Positions 15,995 to 25,335 are shown, counted from the stretch's first letter. The stretch: DNA of 37,633 bases from Xanthomonas cannabis pv. cannabis (GCF_000802365.1 NZ_JSZE01000009.1:1-37633); one strand, 5' to 3'. Program-made: numbers and translations. The notes: generated by a model from the sequence alone, not told the origin.

Positions 15995-16108
15995 ATGGGA
16001 ATGGCGGAAAATCGGGAGCAAGTAAGCTTTGCAGGAAGTGGCGAGCCACTCAGTAAAGAGTTGCCGTTCGCTATGGATGGTGACGGCTTTGCCCCGGCGA
16101 TTGGCTAG
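15995..16108 (+). CDS. Unrecognised 37-residue small ORF after the dehydrogenase
   Basis: A small frame starts 15 bases after the dehydrogenase stop, with GGAG nine bases before its ATG, and ends with TAG at 16106-16108. The predicted product has 37 residues, begins MGMAENREQVSFAGSGEPLS and ends with LPFAMDGDGFAPAIG. It has no cysteine, transmembrane segment or obvious signal peptide. The same-strand spacing and ribosome binding site suggest it is translated with the dehydrogenase, and a Gly/Ala/Pro-rich C-terminal half could be a second substrate peptide or a regulatory peptide. I know no family for it. Its last four bases overlap the end of the convergent cyclase-family gene. A chance frame is possible at this length. 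Confidence 0.5.
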   Translation: MGMAENREQVSFAGSGEPLSKELPFAMDGDGFAPAIG

Positions 16109-17046
16109 GGATGCTCGCGCATGACGCCATCGACGTCGCGAATCAGCGGATGGGCGTGCTCCGCCAATGGCGCACCCGGAACCTCATCCACCGACACCCC
16201 GTGGGACCAGTTGGGTGGAGCGATGGCGATGTAGCGGGCGAAGCCGCCCGTGCCGCCTTCGGGTTTTGCAAAGCCAATAGCGATCAGGGCGCCGGACGGC
16301 GGCACCTGATCGAGATTTGCCACGCCTTCGGCCTGGGCAAAGTTGTGGTGGAGCAGCCACTGTTCGCCTTCTAGGGTGTCGGTCGTATCGGTGTCCAGCG
16401 GTTCATGGCCGTGGAACAGGATGTGTCGCTGCAGATGCAGATATTTCAACGCGGCCAGGCTGACACCGGGGAAAGGTTTTTCGGCAAAGCGCTGGGTCTG
16501 GTTCCAGCGCCTGTACCAGTCGGAGCGGAACATCACCACCGAGCCCTCCGGAATAGGCCCATAGGTTCGCTCCCAGGCGGTGACGTCGGCGACGCTGGCG
16601 TGGTAGCCGGGATCTTTTTCGATTTTTTCGTGGATATCGATGACCACCAGCGGGCGCACCGCGTAGGTGGCCGGAAGGTCGCTGATGGTGGCGCCTTTGG
16701 GATTCCAGTGGGCCGGTGGATCCAGCTGCGTGCCGTACTGGTCGGTGCTCAGTTCATAGGCGGTGGCGACGAAGCCGTGTGCGTCATAGCGGAATTGTTC
16801 GCCTTGGGTGGCAAACCCGGGCAAGGTTTTGCCCGCCACCGCAGGCTTGAACTTGGCTGGCGCGAAGCCGGGCCAGACCGGCTGTGTCGGAGAGAAGGCA
16901 TGGGTCAGATCGATATATTTGGCCCGCCGCAGGCTCTGCTGATAGAGCTGCCACAACTGCAGGTCTGGCACTGGCGTCGCGGCTGTAGCCGAACCGAGCG
17001 AAACGGCAAGCGACAATGCGGTGGCTAAGCGAAGCAATGGCGACAT
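16105..17046 (-). CDS. Exported cyclase-family protein (kynurenine-formamidase-like fold)
   Basis: A 313-residue member of the cyclase family (PF04199), which includes arylformamidases and related metal-dependent hydrolases. A signal peptide is visible at the N-terminus (LLRLATALSLAVSLGSATAA), so the enzyme is probably periplasmic. The family motif HxGTHxDxPxH appears as DQYGTQLDPPAHW, keeping the Asp and the last His while the second His is Gln. YIDLTHAFSPTQPVWPGF and HGHEPLDTD are other typical blocks. The ATG at 17046 follows GGAG; an upstream extension is open but lacks the signal peptide. It is convergent with, and overlaps, the small ORF by four bases. The substrate is unknown, and the altered motif makes the metal site uncertain. 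Confidence 0.85.
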   Translation of the reverse strand: MSPLLRLATALSLAVSLGSATAATPVPDLQLWQLYQQSLRRAKYIDLTHAFSPTQPVWPGFAPAKFKPAVAGKTLPGFATQGEQFRYDAHGFVATAYELSTDQYGTQLDPPAHWNPKGATISDLPATYAVRPLVVIDIHEKIEKDPGYHASVADVTAWERTYGPIPEGSVVMFRSDWYRRWNQTQRFAEKPFPGVSLAALKYLHLQRHILFHGHEPLDTDTTDTLEGEQWLLHHNFAQAEGVANLDQVPPSGALIAIGFAKPEGGTGGFARYIAIAPPNWSHGVSVDEVPGAPLAEHAHPLIRDVDGVMREHP

Positions 17047-17361
17047 GTCAGGTCTCCGATAAGGGATTCTGCATGCTAGCTGAGTGCGCAAGCACCGCGC
17101 AGCGGTGACACTGGACGCCGATCAGTGATGACGCATGGGCAGCGATGGACGCACGACCGTGCGCCGGCGCAGCGACCCGACGATTCGGCGTCATCTGCCT
17201 TCGACGCGTCGCTGCAGTGTTGCGCACTTGCAGCTGTTCCTACGGGGCGATCGACTGTGAAACTTGCACTTGCATCAGCAGATTGAATTGCTGACACGAT
17301 GAACCGGCGACTGGAGGTCGCCGGTCATGCAGGTGTTGTGGCCGATGCCGCCACGTGCGCC
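17047..17361. other. Gene-free region with a 9-bp hairpin after the S9 peptidase
   Basis: About 315 bases between the cyclase-family start and the S9 peptidase stop, both on the minus strand. No coding frame is convincing. ACCGGCGAC (17303-17311) and GTCGCCGGT (17317-17325) form a perfect nine-base stem with a five-base loop about 36 bases beyond the peptidase stop, a likely transcript end. It has no strong T-run. Confidence 0.55.
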
Positions 17362-19449
17362 CTACTGCCGAATCGCCTGCGTATGTGTCTTCAACGCGTC
17401 GGGAAGGCCGTTGATCTTGTCTGCGCCCTCCGGGACGGTGATGCTGGAGCCGTCGAAGTCTGCACCGATCGGTTGCGCGCGGCCGCCCAGGCACTGGCTG
17501 AGGAAGCCTTCGGTCACTGCGTTGAAGGCCTTGCTGTTCTCGGGGCGACGGAAGCCGTGGCCTTCGTCCGGGAACAGCACGTAGGTGACCGGGATGTTCC
17601 TGGCCTTCATCGCGTTGACGATCTGGTCGCTTTCGGCCTGCTTGACGCGCGGGTCGTTGGCACCCTGGCCGATCAATAGCGGTTTGCTGATCTTGTCGAC
17701 ATGGGTGAGTGGGGAGCGTTCGGTCAGCCACTGCTTGCCGGCCTCGGTGGCCGGGTCGCCCATGCGACGGGTCAGCTGCTTGTAGAAGCTGGCCCAATAC
17801 GGCGGTACGGTGCCGAGCAAGGTGTTGAGATTGGCCGGGCCGACGATATCCACGCCGCATTTGAAGGCGTCCGGGGTGAAGGTCATGCCCACCAGCGTGG
17901 CGTAGCCGCCGTAGCTGCCGCCCATGATGGCGACATCCTCGGGCTTGGTGACGCCTTGCTTGACCGCCCATTGCACTGAATCGAGCAGGTCGTCGTGCAT
18001 CTTGCCGGCCCACTCGCCGTTGCCGGCATTGGTGAATGCCTTGCCGAAGCCGGTGGAGCCGCGGAAGTTCACCGACAGCACCGCATAGCCGCGGTTGGCC
18101 AGCCATTGCTCGTAGGGGCCGTAGCCGTAGCTGTCGCGTGCCCACGGGCCACCATGCACGAACAGCACCAGCGGTACCGGCTTGTCGGCCTTGCCGTCGT
18201 GATTGGCGTCGGCTTCAGCGGGCAGGGTGAGGTAGCTGACCAACTTGAGGCCATCGCGTGCAGTCAGTTCCTGCGGCCACATCGGTACCAGCGGCTTGCC
18301 CTCCAGCGCAGGTCGTGCGGAGAACAGCTTGGTCAGCTTGCCGCCATCGGCGCGATCGTAGCGGTAGTAAGTCAGTGGCGTTTCTGCTGCCGAATAGCCC
18401 ACGATCCAGATGCGGTCGTCGAGCGTACGTGCGGCAACGCTGGCATCGCCTGCGCCCAGCGATTTGAGTTTTTGCAGATCCGTGGCAACGCCGGTATCCA
18501 ACGCCTTCCACTCTTCGCGCAGGTAGTTGGTCGATACCGCCTGCACCACGCCGGTCCTGGGGTCGTTCAAGGTGGCGCCAACGTCGGCGCGCGGGCTTTC
18601 GAACAACAGCGTGCGTGCATTGCTGGCGGTGTCGATGGCGTACAGGGCGGCGGTATCGCGATTGCGCGAATCCTGCATGTAGAGCGTCTTGCCGTCGTCG
18701 GTCAGCCCGTCGGGCAAGGTGTTGGTGACATCTTCGAATGGAATGCGGTCCACAGGCTTCCAGCCCTTGCCATCGGGTACCAGCAGTTCCCGGCCGGCGT
18801 CGTCGGTGGCACGCGTGGCGTAACGCAGCTGGAAGTTTCCATCCAGCAGATAGGAGTCCAGGCTGTCGGTGTTCTTCTGCACCAGGGTGCGCTTGCCCGA
18901 GGCCAGCTCCACCCGGTACAGGTCGTGCCACTTGGCGTCGCGGTCGTTCATGCCGACCATGATGGTGTCCGGATGCTGCGCGCTGACGCGGTACACCTCG
19001 GCATTGGTCTTCTTGAACGGGGTCAGGTCCTTACTGCTGCCATCGGTCAGGTCGACCGCGAACAGATGGAAGTCTTCATCGCCGCCGGTATCGCGCAGAT
19101 ACAGCAGCGTGTTGGATTGGTAGGTCCAGAAATAGGAGCGGATGCCGCGCGCAGTGTCCTTGGTGATGGCGCGCGCCTGGTCCGGTGCATCCACTGGCGC
19201 CACCCAGACATTGAGTACGCCATCCAGCGGTGCGACCCAACTGAGATACTTGCCGTCCGGGCTGATGCTGACATTGGCGCGCTCGGGATTGCCGAACAGC
19301 GCCTCGCGGGTGATCAGTTCAGGGGGCGCCGTGGGCGCCGCCGCTGCGGCGGATGCTGGCGGTGTGGCCTTGTCGGGTGCAGGAGCGGTCTTGTCGCTGC
19401 AGGCAGACAGCGCCAGCAGCATGCTGGAAGCAAGGAGCAAGCGTTGCAT
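17362..19449 (-). CDS. S9 family prolyl-oligopeptidase-type lipoprotein peptidase
   Basis: A 695-residue serine peptidase of the S9 family (acylaminoacyl/dipeptidyl-peptidase type). The N-terminus is a lipoprotein signal, LLLASSMLLALSAC, with the lipobox cysteine at about residue 17, followed by an Ala/Pro-rich linker, so it is probably envelope-anchored. A beta-propeller-like region begins with ISPDGKYLSWVAPLDG. The C-terminal alpha/beta hydrolase domain contains the nucleophile in GGSYGGYATL (near residue 512), the Asp in GANDPRVK and the His in FPDEGHGF. The ATG at 19449 follows GGAGG. It lies downstream of the leucine-degradation operon on the same strand, about 100 bases away; a functional link is not implied by sequence. 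Confidence 0.94.
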   Translation of the reverse strand: MQRLLLASSMLLALSACSDKTAPAPDKATPPASAAAAAPTAPPELITREALFGNPERANVSISPDGKYLSWVAPLDGVLNVWVAPVDAPDQARAITKDTARGIRSYFWTYQSNTLLYLRDTGGDEDFHLFAVDLTDGSSKDLTPFKKTNAEVYRVSAQHPDTIMVGMNDRDAKWHDLYRVELASGKRTLVQKNTDSLDSYLLDGNFQLRYATRATDDAGRELLVPDGKGWKPVDRIPFEDVTNTLPDGLTDDGKTLYMQDSRNRDTAALYAIDTASNARTLLFESPRADVGATLNDPRTGVVQAVSTNYLREEWKALDTGVATDLQKLKSLGAGDASVAARTLDDRIWIVGYSAAETPLTYYRYDRADGGKLTKLFSARPALEGKPLVPMWPQELTARDGLKLVSYLTLPAEADANHDGKADKPVPLVLFVHGGPWARDSYGYGPYEQWLANRGYAVLSVNFRGSTGFGKAFTNAGNGEWAGKMHDDLLDSVQWAVKQGVTKPEDVAIMGGSYGGYATLVGMTFTPDAFKCGVDIVGPANLNTLLGTVPPYWASFYKQLTRRMGDPATEAGKQWLTERSPLTHVDKISKPLLIGQGANDPRVKQAESDQIVNAMKARNIPVTYVLFPDEGHGFRRPENSKAFNAVTEGFLSQCLGGRAQPIGADFDGSSITVPEGADKINGLPDALKTHTQAIRQ

Positions 19450-19548
19450 GAAGCCTCCGGAGGGTAGACGGCCAGTCCGGCCGAGTGCCCACGCTAGGGG
19501 CAGCGCCTGCGCCAGCGGACGTGCCGTTGGTCACGCTCCCATGCGGCA

Positions 19549-21576
19549 CTACGCAGATGCGGACACAAATTCCACCAGCGCGACACCGTCGGCCACCAGA
19601 TCGCCCTCGGCCACCAGGTAGGCCTTGACCATGCCGTCGCCGGGCGCGTGCAGGGTGTGCTCCATCTTCATCGCTTCCAGCACCACCAGCGCCTGCCCGC
19701 GGGTGACCGGCTGGCCCACCGCCGCCGCCAGCGACACGATGCGCCCGGGCATCGGCGCCGTCAGGCCGCCGGCCTCGTGCGCGGGCTGGTCCGCGTTCTC
19801 GAGCGCATCTTGGTGGCGGAACATCGCGCGCTGCGTGGAGCCGATCACGGTCACCGTATTGCCGTCGCGCAGACGCTGCGCACGCCACTGCCGGCCATCC
19901 ATGTCCACGCGTACGTCATGGCCGTGGCAGTGGTGGCGCAGGTGATGCGTCTGGCCGGCATGGGTGACCTGCCAGCCATCGGTGAGCCGACGCACGCCCA
20001 GCGTGCGATGTTCGCCCGCCGCCTCCAGCTGCACGCTGCGCGCCGCATGTGCGCCGATCCGCCAGCCGTCGGCGGTCTGCCATGGCGAGAACGGATCGGC
20101 AGGATCCGGCGCAGGCTGCAGCGCTGCTTCGGCAATCGTGACCGCAGCCAGGCACCACCAGGCATTCTCGGGGACGGCGGCGTCGGCAAACAGCGCAGCG
20201 TGTTCGCGCTCGATCAGCCCGGTATCCAGATCGGCCGATGCGAACGCGTGGGTGCGGATCAGGCGTGCCAGAAATGCGCTATTGGTAGTGACGCCGACCG
20301 CATGAACCTGTGCCAGCGCAGCGTGCATGCGTGCCAGTGCCGCAGGGCGGTCGACATCCCAGACGATGAGCTTGGCGATCATGGGGTCGTAGTAGGGGCT
20401 GATGCTGTCGCCTTGCTCCACGCCCGCATCGATGCGCACGTGCGCGCTGGCGGCAGGCAACTGCAGCTGGCGCAAGGTGCCCGTGGAAGGCAGGAAGCCG
20501 CGCTCGGCATCTTCGGCATACAGGCGAGCTTCCAGCGCATGCCCGTGGATGCGCAACTCGTGCTGGCGGCGCGGCAGCGGTGCGCCTGCGGCAACCTGCA
20601 GTTGCCACTCGACCAGATCGGTGCCGGTGATCAATTCGGTCACCGGGTGCTCCACCTGCAGCCGGGTGTTCATTTCCATGAAATAGAAATCGCCCTCCGG
20701 CCCGGCGATGAATTCCACCGTTCCCGCGCCCACGTAACCCACCGCGCGTGCGGCATCGACCGCTGCCTTGCCCATCGCTGCGCGGCGCTCCTCGGTCATG
20801 CCGGGCGCGGGCGCTTCCTCCAATACCTTTTGATGGCGGCGCTGTACCGAGCAGTCGCGCTCGAACAGATACACCACCTCGCCATGGGTATCGCCGAAGA
20901 CCTGGATCTCGATATGGCGCGGGCGCTCGACATATTTTTCCACCAGCACATGAGCATTGCCGAACGCCGACTGCGCTTCGCGCTGGCAGCTGGCCAATGC
21001 ATCCTCGAACGCGGCGCTGGCATCGACCCGGCGCATGCCCTTGCCACCACCACCGGCGCTGGCCTTGATCAGCACCGGGTAGCCAATCGCATCGGCCTGC
21101 GCACGCAGGAACGCCGGTGCCTGTTCGTCGCCGTGGTAGCCCGGCGTCAGCGGCACGCCGGCGCGTTGCATCAATGCCTTGGCCGCGCTCTTGTCGCCCA
21201 TCGCGCGGATTGCAGCGGCCGGGGGCCCGATGAACACGATACCGGCCTGCGCGCAGGCGTCGGCAAAGACCGCGTTTTCCGAGAGGAATCCGTAGCCCGG
21301 GTGGATCGCCTGCGCACCAGTGAGGCGCGCTGCCTCCAGGATCGCTTCGCCACGCAGATAACTCTGCTGTGCAGGCGCCGGACCCAGATGCACCGCTTCA
21401 TCGGCCAGGCGCACATGCCGCGCATCACGATCGGCATCCGAATACACGGCCACCGTGGCGATGCCGAGCGTGCGACAGGTGGCGATCACCCGGCAGGCGA
21501 TCTCGCCGCGATTGGCGATCAGGACCTTGTCGAAGGGGCGTTGCGCTACGGTGGCGACGGGGTCGTGCTGTGTCAT
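19549..21576 (-). CDS. liuD: Acyl-CoA carboxylase alpha subunit (probably methylcrotonyl-CoA carboxylase biotin subunit)
   Basis: The 675-residue biotin-carrying subunit of an acyl-CoA carboxylase. It has the biotin-carboxylase domain (FDKVLIANRGEIACRV, GYGFLSENAVFA, the ATP-grasp glycine loop KASAGGGGKGMR, and EMNTRLQVEHPVTE) and a C-terminal biotinyl domain with EAMKMEH, biotin lysine about residue 637. Size and its place with a carboxyltransferase and isovaleryl-CoA dehydrogenase point to methylcrotonyl-CoA carboxylase, which makes 3-methylglutaconyl-CoA in leucine breakdown; geranyl-CoA or propionyl-CoA activity cannot be excluded by sequence alone. It is the third gene of the operon, after a 184-base gap. 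Confidence 0.9.
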   Translation of the reverse strand: MTQHDPVATVAQRPFDKVLIANRGEIACRVIATCRTLGIATVAVYSDADRDARHVRLADEAVHLGPAPAQQSYLRGEAILEAARLTGAQAIHPGYGFLSENAVFADACAQAGIVFIGPPAAAIRAMGDKSAAKALMQRAGVPLTPGYHGDEQAPAFLRAQADAIGYPVLIKASAGGGGKGMRRVDASAAFEDALASCQREAQSAFGNAHVLVEKYVERPRHIEIQVFGDTHGEVVYLFERDCSVQRRHQKVLEEAPAPGMTEERRAAMGKAAVDAARAVGYVGAGTVEFIAGPEGDFYFMEMNTRLQVEHPVTELITGTDLVEWQLQVAAGAPLPRRQHELRIHGHALEARLYAEDAERGFLPSTGTLRQLQLPAASAHVRIDAGVEQGDSISPYYDPMIAKLIVWDVDRPAALARMHAALAQVHAVGVTTNSAFLARLIRTHAFASADLDTGLIEREHAALFADAAVPENAWWCLAAVTIAEAALQPAPDPADPFSPWQTADGWRIGAHAARSVQLEAAGEHRTLGVRRLTDGWQVTHAGQTHHLRHHCHGHDVRVDMDGRQWRAQRLRDGNTVTVIGSTQRAMFRHQDALENADQPAHEAGGLTAPMPGRIVSLAAAVGQPVTRGQALVVLEAMKMEHTLHAPGDGMVKAYLVAEGDLVADGVALVEFVSASA

Positions 21577-21760
21577 CGGGTCGGTCTCTGCACATCGCCA
21601 TCGTGGCGGTGGTCGCGCGCATGAGCGCGGGTGGATGTCGTGCTGCGCTCAGCCATTGCGATGTCTGTGTTCCATGCTGCCGGCATGCGTTGCACTGTGT
21701 TTGACCGCAGCGCACGTAGACGCATACGCCGGCACATGCAACGCTGGCCAACGGTCGTGC

Positions 21761-23371
21761 TCACATCCGGAACACGCCAAAGCGCGTCGGTTCGATCGGC
21801 GCATTCAACGCCGCCGACAAGCCCAGGCCCAGTACGCGCCGGGTATCGGCCGGGTCGATGATGCCGTCGTCCCACAGGCGTGCGCTGGCGTAGTAAGGGT
21901 GGCCTTGCTGTTCGAACTGCGCGCGGATCGGCGCCTTGAACGCGTCTTCTTCTTCGCCCGACCATGCCCCACCCTTGGCCTCGATGCCGTCGCGGCGCAC
22001 CGTCGCCAACACACTGGCGGCCTGCTCGCCGCCCATGACGCCAATGCGCGCGTTTGGCCACATCCACAGAAAGTTCGGCGAATACGCGCGGCCGCACATG
22101 CCGTAGTTGCCGGCACCGAACGAGCCGCCGATCACCACGGTGAACTTGGGTACCTTGGCGCAGGCCACCGCCATCACCAGCTTGGCGCCGTCCTTGGCGA
22201 TGCCGCCGTGTTCGTACTTGCGCCCGACCATGAAGCCGGTGATGTTCTGCAGGAACACCAGCGGAATGCCGCGTTGTGTGCACAGCTCGATGAAGTGCGC
22301 GCCCTTGAGCGCGGACTCGGAAAACAGGATGCCGTTGTTGGCGATGATGCCGACTGGGTAGCCATGCAGATGCGCAAAGCCGGTCACCAGGGTGCTGCCG
22401 TAGCGCGGCTTGAATTCGTCCAGGCGTGAGTCGTCGACGATGCGCGCGATCACTTCGCGCACGTCGAACGGCTTGCGCGTGTCGGCAGGAATCACGCCAT
22501 ACAGCTCGTCGGCGGCATGCCGCGGCGGCACCGGCGTTTGCAGTGCCAGGGATGCAGGCGGTTTGCGCCAGTTGAGCTGCGCGATGATGGCGCGGACGCG
22601 TGCCAGTGCCTGCAGATCGTTGTCGGCAAAATGATCGGCCACCCCGGAGATGCGTGTATGTACATCGGCACCGCCAAGCGCTTCGGCAGTGACTTCTTCG
22701 CCGGTGGCTGCTTTCACCAACGGCGGGCCGCCGAGAAAGATCGTGCCCTGCTCGCGCACGATCACCGTCTCATCGCTCATTGCCGGCACGTACGCACCGC
22801 CGGCCGTGCAGGAGCCCATCACGCAGGCGATCTGCGGAATGCCGTTGGCCGATAGGTTGGCCTGGTTGTAGAAGATGCGCCCGAAGTGGTCGCGATCGGG
22901 GAATACTTCATCCTGCAGCGGCAAGAACGCGCCGCCGGAATCGACCAGATAGATGCATGGCAAGCGGTTCTGCTGCGCGATGTCCTGCGCGCGCAGATGC
23001 TTCTTCACCGTCATCGGGTAGTAGGTGCCGCCCTTGACGGTGGCATCGTTGGCCACGATCACGCACTCAACGCCAGACACGCGGCCGATACCGGCCACCA
23101 CACCCGCACACGGCACCTGGTCGTCGTACATGCCGTGCGCGGCGAACGGTGCGATCTCCAGCAGGGCGCTGCCCGGATCCAGCAGCGCATCGATCCGGTC
23201 GCGTACCAGCAGCTTGCCCCGTGCGGTGTGCTTTGCCCGCGCCGCCTCGTTGCCGCCAAGCGCGGTCTGCGCCAGGGTGCGGCGCAAATCATCGACCACC
23301 ACGCGCATTGCCGCCGCGTTGGCCTGGAAACTCTCGCCGCTGATCTGCAGCTGGCTGGTGATCACGCTCAT
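21761..23371 (-). CDS. liuB: Acyl-CoA carboxylase beta subunit (probable methylcrotonyl-CoA carboxyltransferase)
   Basis: A 536-residue carboxyltransferase subunit. It carries the family blocks [39 protein letters not shown], the oxyanion-hole region [20 protein letters not shown], and [21 protein letters not shown]. The last two, with [15 protein letters not shown], are typical of methylcrotonyl-CoA carboxyltransferases. It would transfer CO2 from the biotin of the alpha subunit to 3-methylcrotonyl-CoA. The ATG at 23371 is preceded by GGAG, only 10 bases after the dehydrogenase stop, so the two are one operon. Confidence 0.93.
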   Translation of the reverse strand: MSVITSQLQISGESFQANAAAMRVVVDDLRRTLAQTALGGNEAARAKHTARGKLLVRDRIDALLDPGSALLEIAPFAAHGMYDDQVPCAGVVAGIGRVSGVECVIVANDATVKGGTYYPMTVKKHLRAQDIAQQNRLPCIYLVDSGGAFLPLQDEVFPDRDHFGRIFYNQANLSANGIPQIACVMGSCTAGGAYVPAMSDETVIVREQGTIFLGGPPLVKAATGEEVTAEALGGADVHTRISGVADHFADNDLQALARVRAIIAQLNWRKPPASLALQTPVPPRHAADELYGVIPADTRKPFDVREVIARIVDDSRLDEFKPRYGSTLVTGFAHLHGYPVGIIANNGILFSESALKGAHFIELCTQRGIPLVFLQNITGFMVGRKYEHGGIAKDGAKLVMAVACAKVPKFTVVIGGSFGAGNYGMCGRAYSPNFLWMWPNARIGVMGGEQAASVLATVRRDGIEAKGGAWSGEEEDAFKAPIRAQFEQQGHPYYASARLWDDGIIDPADTRRVLGLGLSAALNAPIEPTRFGVFRM

Positions 23372-23381
23372 GAGGGCTCCG

Positions 23382-24545
23382 TCAGGCGGTGCGTTCGAAC
23401 AGTTCGCGGCCGATCAGCATGCGCCGGATCTCCGAGGTCCCCGCGCCAATCTCGTACAACTTGGCATCGCGCCACAAGCGACCGGTGGGGTAGTCGTTGA
23501 TGTAGCCATTGCCACCCAGCACCTGGATCGCCTGGCCGGTCAGCCAGGTGGCCTTCTCGGCGGCATACAGGATGGCGCCGGCCGCGTCCTGGCGCGTGGT
23601 GCGCCCGGCATCGCAGGCACGTGCCACCGCATAGACGTACGCGCGGCAGGCATTGAGCCCCACGTACATGTCGGCCAGCTTGGCCTGCATCAACTGGAAG
23701 GTGCCGATCGGCTCCCCGAACTGCTTGCGCTCGTGCACGTAGGGCAGCACCACGTCCATCGCCGCCGCCATGAGGCCCAGCGGGCCACCGGCCAGCACCA
23801 CGCGTTCGAAATCCAGCCCCGACATCAGTACGCGCACGCCACCGTTGAGGGTGCCGAGCACGTTCTCGGCCGGCACTTCGCAATCGGTGAACACCAGCTC
23901 GCAGGTATTGGAACCACGCATGCCCAGCTTGTCGAGCTTCTGCGCGGTGGAAAACCCCGGCATGCCTTTTTCGACGATGAAGGCGGTGATGCCGCGCGCG
24001 CCGGCGTCCGGGTCGGTCTTGGCGTAGACCACCAGCACGTCGGCGTCGGGGCCGTTGGTGATCCACATCTTGTTGCCGTTGAGCACGTAGCGGTCGCCGC
24101 GCGCGTCCGCTCGCAGCTTCATCGACACCACGTCCGAGCCGGAGCCGGCCTCGCTCATCGCCAGCGCGCCCACATGCTCGCCCGTGCACAGCTTGGGCAG
24201 ATAACGCTGCTTCTGCCCGGGCGTTGCGTTCTTGCGCAGCTGGTTGAGGCACAGGTTGGAATGCGCGCCGTACGACAAGCCGATGGCCCCCCCGGCCCGC
24301 GAGATCTCTTCCATCGCCACCACATGCGCCAGGTAGCCCATGCCGCTTCCGCCGTATTCTTCTTCCACAGTCAGCCCCAGCAGGCCTTGCTCACCGAACA
24401 GGCGCCACAGTTGCGACGGAAAGACATTGTCGTGATCGGCCGCCGCGGCGAGCGGGGCGATATGGTGGCTGGCGAACGCCGCAACGCTTTCGCGCAGCAG
24501 ATCGATCTCTTCGCCAAGCTCGAAATTCAAGGACGGCACATGCAT
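23382..24545 (-). CDS. liuA: Isovaleryl-CoA dehydrogenase
   Basis: A 387-residue FAD-dependent acyl-CoA dehydrogenase. Two features favour the isovaleryl type over other members. The catalytic-Glu helix reads [18 protein letters not shown], where isovaleryl-CoA dehydrogenase has its base, and the C-terminal motif is [17 protein letters not shown], with the usual Glu replaced. [19 protein letters not shown] and [15 protein letters not shown] are standard family sequences. It opens leucine catabolism, oxidising isovaleryl-CoA to 3-methylcrotonyl-CoA, the substrate of the carboxylase encoded next. The ATG at 24545 has GGAG upstream and is divergent from a TetR regulator. Confidence 0.94.
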   Translation of the reverse strand: MHVPSLNFELGEEIDLLRESVAAFASHHIAPLAAAADHDNVFPSQLWRLFGEQGLLGLTVEEEYGGSGMGYLAHVVAMEEISRAGGAIGLSYGAHSNLCLNQLRKNATPGQKQRYLPKLCTGEHVGALAMSEAGSGSDVVSMKLRADARGDRYVLNGNKMWITNGPDADVLVVYAKTDPDAGARGITAFIVEKGMPGFSTAQKLDKLGMRGSNTCELVFTDCEVPAENVLGTLNGGVRVLMSGLDFERVVLAGGPLGLMAAAMDVVLPYVHERKQFGEPIGTFQLMQAKLADMYVGLNACRAYVYAVARACDAGRTTRQDAAGAILYAAEKATWLTGQAIQVLGGNGYINDYPTGRLWRDAKLYEIGAGTSEIRRMLIGRELFERTA

Positions 24546-24636
24546 GGAGCAACTCCACAGGGATCGGGACGTGCCGGGTGGGGGCGGGCGGGCCGCGCGG
24601 CGTAAGCAGGCAGCCTAGCCGTCCCCGGCAAAAAAG

Positions 24637-24659
24637 TGAACTAAAATTCAACTATTGAA
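24637..24659. promoter_or_regulatory. Overlapping inverted repeats in the liu/TetR promoter
   Basis: TGAACTAAAATTCA (24637-24650) and TTCAACTATTGAA (24647-24659) share the TTCA arm. The second has perfect five-base arms around CTA. They lie just upstream of the TetR ATG at 24674 and about 90 bases before the isovaleryl-CoA dehydrogenase start, a fitting site for a TetR dimer pair that represses both directions. Confidence 0.55.
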
Positions 24660-24673
24660 CCCAGAATCACACC

Positions 24674-25288
24674 ATGGCTTATCGACGCTCCGCCCTGATG
24701 GAAGAACGCCTGGCCGGCAACCGCGAACGCATCCTGCACGCGACCCGCGCGCTGATCGCCGAGGGCGGCTACCGCAATGCCCCGATCACCGCGGTGGCGG
24801 CAGCCGCTGGCGTGTCGACCGGGCAGATTTATCGGCATTTCCCGTCCAAAGCCGAGCTTTTCGTGGAAGTTTTAAACGCGGCGGTGCAGCGTGAGATGAC
24901 CCTCCTGCGTGCCATCGCGACCACCGATGCCAGTGCGGCCGAGCGCCTGCGCACCGCCATTGCCACCTTCGTACGACGCGCGCTGGCCGGTCCGGCGCTG
25001 GCATACGCCTTCATCGCCGAGCCGGTGGAAGGCGAAGTGGATGCCGAGCGCATCCGCGGCCGTCGCCTGTTCGGCGAGGTGTTCCGGCAGTTGTTGGCCG
25101 AAGGCGTGGCCGCCGGAGAATTTCCCGAACAGTCACTGGATGCCGCAGCAGCCTGCATCGTGGGTGCCTTCACCGAGGCCCTGGTCGGGCCGATCGCGCC
25201 CAGTCGCGGCGACCCGCAGCAAGGCGAACAGTTGGTCGAAGCGATAAGCGGCTTTTGCCTGCGTGCGGTGGGGGTGAGGCAGGTCTGA
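24674..25288 (+). CDS. TetR/AcrR-family regulator of the leucine operon
   Basis: A 204-residue TetR-type repressor. The N-terminal helix-turn-helix has RILHATRALIAEGGYRNAPITAVAAAAGVSTGQIYRHFPSK, and LFVEVLNAAVQREM begins the ligand domain. The C-terminal part is rich in Ala and has ALAYAFIAEPVEGEVDAERI. It is divergently transcribed from isovaleryl-CoA dehydrogenase with a palindromic element between the two genes. In many proteobacteria leucine catabolism is controlled by a MerR-type LiuR, but TetR regulators occur in others, so control of the liu genes by an acyl-CoA-type signal is a reasonable inference. Confidence 0.9.
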   Translation: MAYRRSALMEERLAGNRERILHATRALIAEGGYRNAPITAVAAAAGVSTGQIYRHFPSKAELFVEVLNAAVQREMTLLRAIATTDASAAERLRTAIATFVRRALAGPALAYAFIAEPVEGEVDAERIRGRRLFGEVFRQLLAEGVAAGEFPEQSLDAAAACIVGAFTEALVGPIAPSRGDPQQGEQLVEAISGFCLRAVGVRQV

Positions 25289-25335
25289 CACTGCGCTGAC
25301 CGTGCATCCCGCCGTGCTGGATGGATGCTGATTGC

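Noticed and set aside
17995-21624. Long plus-strand frames opposite the S9 peptidase and carboxylase alpha subunit
   Set aside because: Antisense shadows; the minus-strand genes have catalytic Ser/Asp/His and the biotin lysine motif.
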